Shown here one piece after another: positions 24,235 through 35,248 of a stretch of 64,000 nucleotides of DNA (position 1 is the first letter of the stretch; every line of letters starts with the position of its first letter). This DNA is from Agriotes lineatus. Lineage: Eukaryota > Arthropoda > Insecta > Coleoptera > Elateridae. The position numbers were made by a program, and so were the translations under genes. The notes below the pieces were generated by a model, which made no database searches, was not told where the DNA came from, and saw nothing but the letters and a program-made list of their open reading frames with translations. The DNA lies in assembly GCA_940337035.1 (NCBI GenBank), contig CALNHX010007696.1:1-64000 (forward strand). The letters run 5' to 3'.

Positions 24235-25685
24235 GCCTTCTACTCAAGGAAACTCACCTCAGCAGAATGCAAATATAGCGTATTTTCCCGAGAATTATTA
24301 GCAATTTACTTTTCTCTTAAGAAATTCCGTCATTGTGTTGAGGGTAAACAGTTTTCCATATATACTGACCATCGCCCACTCACAGCAGCAATAACCAAAT
24401 CATCTGGTGATCATCTTTCGCTCGTTTTTCGCATGTTGCAATATATTTCGCAGTTTTGTGGCGATATTCGATATGTCAAAGGCTGTGAAAATGTTGCAGC
24501 AGATGCTTTGACACGCGATTCATTAATTAATTTACCTAATATTGTTGATTACAAGGAACTGGCTTTATCTCAAGAATCAAATCCAGAATTGCAACTATTG
24601 TTTAGGAAATCGAATTTTTCTTTTACAAAAACTAAAACTTCAAATGCACACCGATTTGGATCACAAATCTACAAATATCGCCAGACCATACATACCTGAA
24701 AAGTTCCGATATTGTATTTTCCAATGAATTCACGGGACACTCATCCTAGCATTAGAGGAAGTAGGAAATTGCTTTTCAAACGCTTCATGTGGCCTTCTAT
24801 GCACAAAGATATTAAGGAATGGGTCAACGAGTGTCCAAATTGTCAAAGACATAAAATAATTCGACACACCAAGCCTCCAGTTTTTGCATTGGAGAGCCTG
24901 ACAAGCGTTTTAAACATGTTCACTTAGATATTGTCCATTTGCTGAAATGCGGTCAGTATAAATATATTCTGTCCATAATTTACAGTTTTTCTAAGTGACC
25001 CGAAGCAATTACCCTCGCTTCTATTACCGTAGAAGAGGTTATCGCTGCATTTGTGAACAATTGGATATCACGTTAAGGAATTCCAAAGATTTTGACAAAT
25101 GATAACGCGCAAATATGTTTGTCAAAGAGTTGGCAAAGTTTTATCTCAACGCTTGGTATACAAAATGTTCGCAGCAGTATATATCACCCAATTAGTCAGG
25201 GAATCGTAGAAAGGTTTAATAAAACCCTTAAACAAGCCATTTTCACTACAGGTGCGTCTTCATGGGTTAATAACCTGCCTTGGATTTAATTGACTTTAAG
25301 GTCAACCTTAAAATCAGGTCTTGAAGTTTCCCCTGCTGAAATTTTGTTTAATTCAGTTCTTCAACTTCCTAATGAATAATTTGAAGAAGAACCCCTTCCG
25401 TCATTGACAAATTTATCACCTTTCGCTAATGACATTAGGTCACACATTGCAACACAACAGTACTTTTTCACAAAGAATTATCCGAATTCAAAATGCTATA
25501 TCAACAAAGATTTGGCAAATTGTGCACATGTGTTCTTGCGCAACAGCACGCAAACAAAGGGTCTTAAGCCTACATATCTGGGCCCTTTTAAAGTAATTGA
25601 AAGGACCGATAAGTACTTTGTTTTGCAAGGTGTTAAGGGTACTGTTAGCTTTGACCGCCTTAAACCTGCTTACAGTAGTACGTAA
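24229..25685 (+). pseudogene. Gypsy pol remnant: RNase H and integrase
   Basis: The first frame (24229-24699) is the RNase H domain. SRKLTSAEC, FSRELLAIYFSLKKFRH, YTDHRPL and AADALTR contain the acidic residues of this nuclease. After a frameshift near 24700 comes the integrase: the zinc-binding C-x2-C (CPNCQRHK), a catalytic core with LDIVHL, LTNDNA and VERFNKTLKQ (the D, D and E positions), and a C-terminal region ending YLGPFKVIERTDKYFVLQG. Stops at 24926, near 25000, at 25287 and near 25377 and the zinc-finger indel make it dead. Order and motifs are typical of Ty3/gypsy. Confidence 0.88.
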
Positions 25686-26051
25686 TGCAATGCTACTGCT
25701 TGCAAGGTAGTTTTCTAGTTCATTTGAGGTAGACCATGTTGTAAGTTTCCGCTGCTCGCTCTGCTTTCTGATTTCAGAATGCTACAAGACACATTTGCTT
25801 GCAGACAACAATCAAAGCTATAGCTACAAGATTGCAGCTCGAAAAAAACCGTTGCTGCTACCTGTGTTTATATTGTTATATTTTAGTTGTTCGTTGTATT
25901 TAATGTTGACTGTTATTGTTATTGTTCTTTTTGAAAAGATAGAAGTTTTTGCAGCTAGGGATAACTATTTACGGATTTCTTCTCCATACTTTTTTCTTCT
26001 AAAAAAAATAACCCCAGATAACCAAATCAAATATTTTTGGGGGGAAAGCTA

Positions 26052-26221
26052 TGCAGTATGACTGCATCTGACCTAGTATAGATTGCTAGGTTACCCATAT
26101 ATGTTTTAATAAATAAACAATTGTCTTTCATGTTTGAAACTGAAACCTCGTGTTTTATTTCTCCGAATATAATTCTTATATTAATGCAGTTAGTTAAGCC
26201 TATCTAAACACTAACACTGCA
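26052..26221 (+). repeat. 3' LTR of the gypsy element (170 bp)
   Basis: Starts with the same TGCAGTATGACTGCAT as the left remnant and ends CTGCA. It contains AATAAATAAAC (polyadenylation signal) near 26110. Short for an LTR, but the target duplication supports both ends. Confidence 0.85.
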
Positions 26222-26580
26222 GTACCATTGATTTGTAAAAAAATCTTCGGACAGGCTTATCTCAATTTTTGTTTGTTATCCTTTGGTTGAAAATAAATTA
26301 ACTTTAAAATTGCTTATCATAGAATTCAGTCATTATTGATGCTATTACTAAAAGCCTTTTATATCCGACAATTTTTTAGCAAAAAACTTTACACCCTACA
26401 CTGTATGTATGCATCTACAATCTACATAGTAATTCTTCATAAATGTCTTTTGGTTTGAATTAGAAATGATGCTTTCTGAATAGCAATTAACGCTTTCTGA
26501 ATAATAATTTACTAATCTGAATTACGAATTACACTATCTGAATTACAATCGAAAAATGTGTAGAAACATTAACATACAGT

Positions 26581-27326
26581 CTGTTCAACAAAAAAGGCCC
26601 CGCCTTCTAGCTACTTTATTATTTATTTTAGACCCAATAAACCTGATATCAAATCAAATGGCACATAAAAACCTACATTTTAACACTATCAAAAAATGTT
26701 TATCGTCAATTGTTTCAGAGTGATGACGTCACATGCAATTTTTTTAAATGACACTGTATATATTTTTTTACATTTTCTGGTAGAGGTTTTTTTTCTCTTT
26801 TCAACAATATAAATATTTTATGCCCTTACATAAGAAAATTTTCGAGAAAAATTAAAAAACTTTTTTATCGGTGGGAGGCCACGATACAAAACTATAAACA
26901 AAAGTGTAACTCAGAAAAACAAAACAATAAACACTTTAGTTTAGATTATTCTGAAATCTGATCGTTAAAGCGTTTGGCTACTATTTGTTTTGTTTTTCTG
27001 AGTTACACTTTTGTTTACAGTTTTGTATCATGGCCTCCCACTGTGAAAAAGTTTTTGTAATTTTTCACAATTTTTTTTTTATGCAAGTGCATGAAATATT
27101 TATATTGTTGAAAAGAGAAAAAAAACCTCTACCAGAAAATGTCAAAAAATATATAGTGTCATTTAAAAAAATTGCATGTGACGTCACCACTCTGAAACAA
27201 TTAAAGATAAAAATTTGTTGGTTGTGTTTTAAAATTGTAGGTTTTTATGTGTCATTTGATTTGATATAAGGTTTATTGGGTCTAAAATAAATAATATAGT
27301 AGCTAGAAGGCTTTTTTGTTGAACAG
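26581..27326. mobile_element. Long foldback element, about 345-bp arms
   Basis: The left arm (26581-26928) and right arm (26984-27326) are inverted repeats of high identity, separated by 55 bp. The ends read CTGTTCAACAAAAAAGG and its complement. Near the loop, AAGTGTAACTCAGAAAAAC is mirrored. No transposase. An open frame across the right arm (26985-27269) is a by-product. Transcribed, it would form a long hairpin. Confidence 0.9.
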
Positions 27327-28110
27327 ATTGTATATTGACTTATTTTATACATACTTTTCAACACTTTTCAACCGTTCTACGGTATAGCAAAAGTTATTTT
27401 CCTTGCAGTGCGTTTTCTTTATTAAATGTGTTAAAACATTTTCTTCTGCAACTTTTTATATTTACTATTCAATTTTTAAAAAGTTAACGCGTCTCTTACT
27501 GATACAAAAAATATATGCAGCTAGACAACACATTTAGTTCCTAGGATTAAAGTAATTTTACTTCTTATGAACTGTAATTAAGTTCTACTAGGTCGTCTAT
27601 GGATGTAGTTGTCCTAAACATGTTTAATGAAAAACGTCAAAAACAGTCAATCATTTAAAATTTTGAATATTTTGTACTTTCCTTGGTTGCCGACAAAATA
27701 GTATGTGTTATTAGGAATAAACGTGGTTCTGTTTCACTCGTAATGTTTGCATTCGCTCGAATCTGCTGCGCTTCGTCACGTAAATGTAAACATATTTAAT
27801 TACTTGTCAAACAGAATAACACTTTTAATCCCAATAAATCAATATTCTTTTGTTATCACTTTTTAAATTAAGGATAATGTATCATGTTTTTTCTGCAACT
27901 GTTTTCGACCGTAATTTGCTAATGGTTTGCCGTAAAAAAGTAACAACTGCAAAACATAAAATATAAAATAGTTTCTAGCTGTAGAAAACATTACACTATG
28001 GCAACCTTATATTGGGAATTTTCATGGAAAATACAATTTCGTGTGTGTTTGCAATTACGTAACACAGCTACATTTCAAATTAGCTAATTAACGTTTCTCC
28101 ATTGTTACAG
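27327..28110 (+). other. Intron preceding the KChIP EF2 exon
   Basis: No coding sequence recognised. It ends with a pyrimidine-rich tract and ATTGTTACAG, the acceptor at 28110. The extent of this intron upstream is unknown because earlier exons were not found. Confidence 0.6.
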
Positions 28111-28181
28111 ATTCTACTTTATATGCACATTACGTGTTCAAAGCCTTTGATGTCAACTGCAACGGCGCAATTAGTTTTAGG
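28111..28181 (+). CDS. KChIP internal exon (EF-hand 2 start)
   Basis: KChIPs are EF-hand Ca2+ sensors that bind the N-terminus of Kv4 potassium channels and control their surface expression and gating. After two bases that finish a split codon (reading D if the previous exon ends in G), this exon encodes STLYAHYVFKAFDVNCNGAI then SFR. It covers the entering helix of EF-hand 2 and loop positions 1-11. Acceptor TTACAG ends at 28110, and donor GTGAGT starts at 28182 in phase 0. Joined to the exon at 56918, the loop is completed by the aspartate at position 12. The match to arthropod KChIP is essentially continuous. The N-terminal exons are not visible in this window. Confidence 0.93.
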
Positions 28182-29883
28182 GTGAGTACAGAAGCCGAGT
28201 ATTTACGTTTCCATTTAAGTCGGTGCTAATTCTTCCACATCAAAAAGCACATAAACCAATTTGTACGTGACCGCAGAATGGCGCAGTGTGCGATCGAACG
28301 TCCCAGAACTGCACCCTTTAACTTTATCATTCCATTCCTACCCTTTCAGGATACTTCGCGCAACAATTTGTGTTCGAAAGTGGTGTTTGCCAAACGCCAT
28401 TTAGGTTTTGACATTTCGGCGCTCGCTCCGATCTTTGCGATTGACTCAACCCTCTCGTTTTATAATGTACTGGGACGTTGACGGCGGTTTGTAAATTAGG
28501 TTGGCTCCAGTTCCCGTAACATCTATTTAGTCGACGAAAAGCTCGAGAGCCATCAAAAACAAAATAAAATTCAAGGACATTATAAGTCCATTATGGTTAC
28601 AGAGAAGGAACTTAAGGTTGTCTGGCTCAATTAATAATGCTGTGCTATTAAGCTTGCTGCCATTTGTCAAATTTTCGAAGTTACTAATTCATCTACAAAA
28701 GGGATTAGCGTAAACAATAGATATTTCGCCTTGCTTGAAATATAAAAATGGGGATTTTTGTTTTCTACACTATAATAAATCAACTGATGTTGGCGTTTAT
28801 AAGATTTCAAAATTCAAAGCTTCTGCTTGTATGTACACTTGCTTTCAAAACTTTTGCGTACACATTCAAAATCAAGTAACAACGATTTTGCAAAATTTTA
28901 GCTGTGTGAACGGGTAATTTTGATATTAGGTTAAAGATGACATTGACATTGTCAATCGACGCATTTTGACTTTTCAAAAATTTAAATGAAAGAGTTGATT
29001 AATTACAACCCTGATTTAATACAGCGAAAAATAGATGTACGCGAAAGTTTTGAAAGCAAGTGTACATACATAGTGTATGTGGACATGCATAAGCAGTGTG
29101 CCGCTGACATAAAATAGTTACAGAACACAGAAACCCCTAACGTGTGTCATAAATTATGCATTGAGTATTTACACAAAGGATTGCATGAAACATTAAACAA
29201 CCTCTTGAAATAGTATAATCGCGAACAAAATTAATACCTCGACTCCAGGCTAAGTAGGCACTTATCAGCAAATTTTCGATAACTAATTTTAGGTCATACC
29301 GTAGAGCCAAGGGCAAGCATTATTGTGCAACGACATTAGAACGGTATTAGAAATTAGATCCCATAGCTTCACTAAATGAGCACATTCAAGGCGGATTTGC
29401 CTGTTAACTGTTTAACTTGGTCGGTTCATCTTCCAGATTTTCCTTTCGAGCGCATGTCTTTAACTCTGCTTTGGAGAATTAATGGATTGCTGGATTTTAT
29501 CCAATTCATCTGTAGTCCTAGTGTTCGCAGTAGTTTGTTTCTTTCTTCGAGGTAGCTATGGGTGTAGCGTCATCTTTCTAACGTATGTTAGTGCTTTTCC
29601 TTCTGTTTTCTAAGAATCGCCATTACAAATTAACCATATAAATTGAATATACAAATTAAACAAAATTGCAGGGTATTCATGCTTGCCTTACCTACCCCTT
29701 TTGGCACTTTAAATAGTTCTGACATACTATCCTATACTCCAACTCTAATAGCATGTTACATATCTTCCTTTTCCGCCGTTCTTAGGATTTGGTTGGTCGG
29801 AATGTTGAATGTCTTTCTTTATTGTACAAATAAAACTATAGATTTCGTCTTGGTCCATTTATATATTTTTTTTAATTCCCGAA

Positions 29884-29913
29884 CGTTTTCGGCTTATGCC
29901 ATCTTCAAGGGAC
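29884..29913 (-). ncRNA. Hammerhead-like core motif, left Penelope end
   Basis: On the minus strand TTGAAGATGGCATAAGCC is followed by GAAAACGTTCGG. This resembles a hammerhead core (CUGANGA, stem II as GGC-AUAA-GCC, then GAAA), with the first core base changed from C to T and one extra base before stem II. Penelope-like elements are known to carry hammerhead ribozymes. Activity is not claimed. Confidence 0.35.
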
Positions 29914-30120
29914 GTTCTACAAACTAATTGATAATGAAACAAACTTTATAACATATTAAAAATGACTTACAATTAACAAACAAACAAAATCACAAGTAAA
30001 CAGCACACACTGGCTACAAGTGTCACGGTGGGTGGACCAGAACTGGCAATCAAACATGGCGGAACATGCGCGCCGATAGAAGAAATTGTAATAAACGAAA
30101 AAGAACCACAATAAAAATAG

Positions 30121-30560
30121 TCAAGGGATCGGCAAACTTATGAAATACTCCGAACCTGCAAACATTAATTGATCGTTTAAATTGACCTGTGACTTGTTAG
30201 ACAAAACTATCTCCAAACACTCAGCAATGTTGAGCTTCACTTCTTTATCGAAATAATGTAAGATTCTAAAAAAAGACTCCCTATCGAAATTATGATCGTT
30301 CTCGTTGATATGTACAGCGAAGTTCGATTCAATTTTGGATTTTCTAATGCAATTAAGATGTTCGGTAATTCTGATGTTGAAAGCTGTACCGGTCTGTCGT
30401 ATATATGTAGCTCCACAATTGCAAGTCAAGCTGTAAACGCCATATTTCTTTAGGGAGCCAATTTGGTTTTTATTTCTAACCAAGACAGTTTGTAAATTGA
30501 AAGTATTGGAAAAAGACACATTGAAATCATTATTAGCAAATAATTTCTCAATTGTTACAG
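30121..30560 (-). pseudogene. Penelope-like GIY-YIG endonuclease, left copy
   Basis: The minus strand encodes NTFNLQTVLVRNKNQIGSLK, then KYGVYSLTCNCGATYIRQTG and FNIRITEHLNCIRKSK. The GVY...YIR spacing, the CNC pair and the downstream R and H residues mark the GIY-YIG nuclease that Penelope-like elements carry at the C-terminus of their reverse transcriptase. The second motif is YIR where YIG is usual. The frame ends at 30121 after a typical C-terminal region. The open frame continues to 30660, but beyond about 30560 it is antisense to the right copy and not part of the protein. Confidence 0.85.
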
Positions 30561-30564
30561 ATCT

Positions 30565-30998
30565 AAATGCCTTAAAATGATTTCTGAGGAGCAGAAAAAT
30601 GTTAAGTCTTCTTTTAACAACACAATAAAATCTTTGAAGAAAAAATTGAAAACAGAACATGTCATGATAACGAAGGCTGATAAAGGTAATTGACTTGCAA
30701 TTGTGGAACTACATATATACGACAGACCGGTACAGCTTTCAACATCAGAATTAGCAAACATCTTAATTGCATTAGAAAATCCAAAATTGAATCGAACTTC
30801 GCTGTACTTATCAACGAGAACGATCATAATTTCGATAGGGAGTCTTTTTGTGAAATCTTACATTATTTTGATAAAGGAGTGAAGCTCAACATTGCTGAGT
30901 GTTTGGAAATATTTGTCTCTAACAATTCACAGATCATTTTAAACTATCAATTAATATTTGCCGGTTCGGAGTATTTCAAAAGTTTCCCGATCCCTTGA
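30565..30998 (+). pseudogene. Penelope-like reverse transcriptase start fused to GIY-YIG end, right copy
   Basis: The plus strand first reads KLKTEHVMITKADKGN. This is the ITKADKGN motif near the start of the Penelope-type reverse transcriptase. After a TGA at about 30693 it passes, in another frame (30690-30998), into TCNCGTTYIRQTGTAFNIRI and the rest of the GIY-YIG domain. The polymerase core between them is deleted. At protein level the nuclease part is close to the left copy, consistent with related insertions. Confidence 0.78.
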
Positions 30999-31210
30999 CT
31001 ATTTTTATTGTGGTTCTTTTTCGTTTATTACAATTTCTTCTATCGGCGCGCATGTTCCGCCATGTTTGATTGCCAGTTCTGGTCCATCCACCGTGGCAAT
31101 TGTAGCCAGTATGTGCTGTTTATTTGTGATTTTGTTTGTTTGTTAATTGTAAGTCATTTTTAATATGTTATAAAGTTTGTTTCATTATCAATTATTTTGT
31201 AGAACGTCCC

Positions 31211-31240
31211 CTGAAAATGGCATAAGCCGAAAACGTTCGG
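31211..31240 (+). ncRNA. Hammerhead-like core motif, right Penelope end
   Basis: CTGAAAATGGCATAAGCC then GAAAACGTTCGG. The CUGA start is intact, but the conserved G of CUGANGA is A, so this copy is probably inactive. It is the mirror partner of the motif at 29884-29913. Confidence 0.35.
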
Positions 31241-32898
31241 GATTTTTTTTAAATATAAGTGGATTAAGATGAAATCTATAGTTTTATTTATGTTTTAAAA
31301 TGGTCTACGACAACAATTTTCGTATTATTAATCTTTCTTGATTGTATGATATGAATATCTATCCACATTGATATGACAGTGTCCTAGGTAAAAAGCGACA
31401 CGCTTTAATGGCCCATTAATTATACCGTCCGTTTTATGCATTTTGCCTACCCCTGCCAGAACACACGGCGTTTTACAGTTATCAGGGTCAGAGAACTCGT
31501 TTTTAACGGCCTTTACTTGAGTGAAATGGATTATCGATACGTTGTCATGCTAACTAGGCTAAAGATCCTTCAATTGTCTACGCGTACCTACGGCTATGTT
31601 TTTTGTTCCTTATTATCTTCTCCAAGCGTCTCCGATTTGATCGCACGCGTTTAGTTAGTATTAACCTTTGCCTTAGTTTGAGGCTAGTTTATAGTGAATT
31701 ACGATAATAAGAATAGTGTCCTAGCTCGCGCTACCGCGGATTTGTATGGTTGATTTATCGAAGATACTTGGGTATTAATTATCCATTGCATTTGATGCGG
31801 AGTTTACTAGCTTCGAAATTTACGTTATGGGACTGTAAGCTGAAGGTATGTGTGCAGTTTCTCTTTCAAGTTCTCTATTCTAATTAGGCAGTCGTTAAAA
31901 TATGAACAGTTAGTTTGTACTACTAGCTTGGCAGCCGAATTCATGCAACCATAACTGAGTTCCATTGTTAGTTGGAAGTTTCTCAGTCGTAGCTGTTTTT
32001 TGAGGTCCTTGTTGTGCCCCTCTTGCTTCTGGTAACTTTTCGTGATGGCTGATTGTTGACGTTTACTTTCCGATGCCGTTTCGCTTCTTTGCTAGGAGTA
32101 TTAGAACAAGATCTGGTGTTGTAAGGGTAAAAAAAATATGTACATTAAGAGCACCGAAAGATTGGAATCACCGGCTAGTGTTGCATCACCTCCGAGTTTG
32201 TGGTCCTTGTATTGTCGTTAATTAATATCAACCTTGTTTATGATTACTATGATATTATGTATGGATAATGCAAGCTATTGAGGTATCCATTTCTTTTGAA
32301 GTTTGTTTCTGTAGCAAGTTGACTACTCATAGTACTTTACTAAGTTTTGAGAGTTCTCGTAAGCTAATGGATTTACTAGTTATACAAACAACTCTTTAGC
32401 GCGCCTTGGTAGTTTGGAATACCCTTTGCTATTTATAGAAAAAGAACTGCAATCGTCTCTACCGTTGCTAGTCAGCCTCCTGATATCTCAATGTGGCCTA
32501 AACGTTTGTTTGGTACAATTTCAAGCTGGTTAGTCATTAAAAATTTTAGTTTAGGGGTGGAGTCTCAAATGGTTTGCCATTTCTAGTAAAATAATTATAT
32601 ACTCCGAAGTAGGTGACAATTGGTTCTTTTTTTCTTGTTTTTGTAGGTTGGTTTGGCTTTCACTGTTCATATTCTTCTTTTTAGTGCTCTTATTTGAGTA
32701 TTAAGATTGAATGTTTCAGACTTGTGGAGGTTGCTCAAGGTTAGGGAGGATGATTGTGGATATGTTGTCTTGTATTAGGTGTTTACTCTTATCCAGGGTG
32801 AAGACAAGACTTGGTGCTAAAACTCAACGCAGCATCTACATATTCGTTATTGCTGGTCCTTTCCTTACCCGTAAATTTGGGTTGATGATGTTTAGAGT

Positions 32899-33291
32899 TT
32901 ATATCTTGGGAATGATCCCGAACTTCCTGTCTTCTATTTCAGCGTTGTTTTTGCGCCTTTTAAAAATGTCCACTTCATAACTGTCTTTAGGACTACTTCC
33001 TGTTTCCATTTTGGAACATTCTTCTGGTTGTTTCTGATACATTAAGAAGTATTTTGGGGTTTCTTTGTTACACGCTTTCCAAGCGAATTTATCTTGTAAA
33101 ATCGTCGAGATTTTGTGAATGGTTGTATGATTTGTTGCAACCTGTCTGATTAATCCAGGATATGGTGGTATTTTAGAAGACATAATTTGAACCGAATTGG
33201 GTCCACTCACGCATGCTGATAGCAGCACATGTACGTCCAAAACCGTTGCCTCGCGTATAGTAACTGCTGTAAGCAAGCGATTGATGCGCAC
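32899..33291 (-). other. Unrecognised open reading frame
   Basis: A 130-codon minus-strand frame. From an internal methionine (about 33183) it reads a soluble, charged sequence with KIPPYPGLIRQVATNHTTIH, KYFLMYQKQPEEC and EVDIFKRRKNN, and looks more protein-like than most chance frames here. I do not recognise the family. It could be part of a DNA transposon or a degraded gene. No splice sites or start context decide it. Confidence 0.3.
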
Positions 33292-33830
33292 AAGCGAAGT
33301 TGCAGATGCACATGACTAGTAATGGTAACCGGTGGAAGCATACCTGGACACTGCGCCTACATGCGTGCCAACGACGGCGCAAGCGCGTTTACCACTTGTC
33401 GCTGCCAGCATGCATGCTGCCATGTAACAACTCGTACGCATGCAGACGATGCGCGTGATGAAGGTTGTGGAAGCTCGAATTGCACCGAAACGAGATCACA
33501 CATGCACGCTACTAAAGATACATGTGTGTCCAGCAACATGAATGGTTGTTGCTGCTTCACAACTGGCACCTGCGTCCACGTAATAGGTAAGTTCGAGTGA
33601 GGTTGTTAGAAGACAAACGGAATCAAGATATATGCACTCGTGCAAGGGGACCAGGAGATGCAGACTGGATCGAATTAACTAGTGAAGAACTAATGACTGC
33701 CTCACTCCGAGTTGCAACGTTCAGATGCGGCTGTACGGCCATAGGCGTCCGCACGCGGTCGAAGTTGGAGACTGAACATACGCGCAGGCCGACTCACAAT
33801 TCGCACCGCACCAGGAACAAGTTCAATCGT
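33180..33830. other. CpG- and GC-richer patch inside the intron
   Basis: About 650 bp visibly richer in GC and CpG than the surrounding AT-rich DNA, with many GCATGC/ATGCGTG-like words. Open frames are short and have no known motif. It could be a promoter or alternative first exon on either strand, or an unnamed repeat. Nothing decides. Confidence 0.4.
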
Positions 33831-35248
33831 TTAAGAAGATGTTTGCCACATTTGATGAACATGATAAAACCTTCTTTTTAGAAACACCATTCATAAATTT
33901 TAATACATGTATGCTTCGCCTAATCAGTGCCGATTGCGTTGCTGTTTGACACCCGTATTTCCTTTTTGTGTTAGAGTTTCGAATGTAACTCACAACTAGC
34001 TCCAACTGTAAAGTCGGCTACGTTTACTAGCTTCTTAGTTATCAATAAGAGCAACATAACAAGAATTGGTGTCTAATGTTTAATATTTCGTCTCTAGTTT
34101 CTTTTTGTATGCAATGGGTCGGTTGTTGCGGCCTACCGTTTTATTAATTCATTTTTTCTGTCAAGAGTGCTTTTTCGTGCGCGTGAACTAATAACGTCGC
34201 TTCACCGGAAACGAGGTTTGACTGTTGTCAAAATGCGCGCAAACTTGAATACGCACTGCCGCTACAAGTTAATACTAAATACGCAACGAATAGCTGTTTC
34301 AATCACGCCTTTATGTTAACAATAATATTAAGCCACAGACAGGCAAATGTTTTTACGACGCAGACGCTCAAGACGCTGGCGGACAGAACAATAGTAGACT
34401 CGTGAACGCTGGACTCAATTATTAGTAGTATAACGCTGCTTCGATGGCTGCTCGCGTGTAACAGATTCTGAGATGAATCGTGTACCTTAAGTGATTATTG
34501 TGAGTTCCAATTGTATAACAACATGAATCTGACATGCTCACGTTCTCGGCGATACTTCTACTGTTACATCACTTGATAACCTAGACGCTTGCTTTGTTGC
34601 CTTGTTATTTGTATAATAAATAGCAATGTCTGCAAGACTTTAGCAGTAAAGTTATTACCACGCTTGGTTGCTCTAGGAATCCCCAGGAAATGTAGAAACC
34701 TTCGCATCGCACCTTCAAAACGAAGGTCACCCGGCATGCACCTTTACCTACGACCGAAACACACAGTCACTCTGCCAGTTCAAAGGAGACTCTGATGCAC
34801 TCCGCATCACTGAAACTCCGATTTGCGAGTTTATACGAGATATGTTCAAACATCTTGGCGTGGTATCCGCAAACCCCTTGGCGCGCTGAAACTTGTACTC
34901 CATTTGATAAACCTAATTATTAACAGCTGCTAACAAATGACAAAGAACATAAATGTACAAACAGGCTGTATATTAAAATGTTACTGCAAACACGCTCAGG
35001 CAAGTAAGCTTAAGTTCCCGTTACACATACAACGAATCTAGCTTGTCCATGTGACAATAAATTGTCAACGTATGTAATCTTTCGGTCTTTCGTGAATGAT
35101 GTGCAACTTTATGCTGGCATGAGATAGGAAGGTAATAATTGTATAAATTAATATAAAAATCGACCTTCATGGATCATTAGACCATTCACCGGAATGCCAA
35201 ATATTACTTTTATCAATATTTAAATCTATGATTTGCTCAAAATGGAGC
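33831..35248. other. Intron sequence, nothing recognised
   Basis: No coding, repeat terminus or tandem array could be supported. Confidence 0.5.

Larger units (their letters stand above)
24184..26221 (+). mobile_element. Ty3/gypsy LTR retrotransposon, internally deleted
   Basis: The element starts TGCAGTATGACTGCAT and ends AACACTGCA. It is flanked on both sides by GTAC (24180-24183 and 26222-26225), a 4-bp target duplication typical of LTR elements. Only the first 51 bp of the 5' LTR remain before the sequence jumps into the RNase H region of pol. Gag, protease and most of the reverse transcriptase are gone. The 3' LTR is complete, and a purine-rich tract (TTTTTGGGGGGAAAG, about 26034-26048) precedes it. 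Confidence 0.9.
29828..31291. mobile_element. Two Penelope-like element fragments, head to head
   Basis: A long inverted repeat. The outer parts match arm for arm (29828-30480 against about 30690-31291). Each arm carries the 3' end of a Penelope-like element: a GIY-YIG nuclease remnant, a 3' region with TCAAGGGATCGG or its equivalent, and an end with GGCATAAGCCGAAAACGTTC. The left copy reads on the minus strand and the right on the plus, so their 5' sides meet near 30560. Inverted, 5'-truncated pairs are a known habit of this class. Confidence 0.85.

Noticed and set aside
26985..27269. 94-codon plus-strand open frame
   Set aside because: It lies within one arm of a foldback, has AT-driven composition and no motif.
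1..28110. Upstream KChIP exons
   Set aside because: I looked for the region just before EF-hand 2 (FFPxG-type ending with phase matching the 28111 exon) and saw none. They may lie before this window.
30561..30660. N-terminal extension of the left Penelope frame (starting MFCFQFFLQRF)
   Set aside because: It is antisense to the right copy's polymerase start (KLKTEHVMITKADKGN), so it belongs to the other strand.
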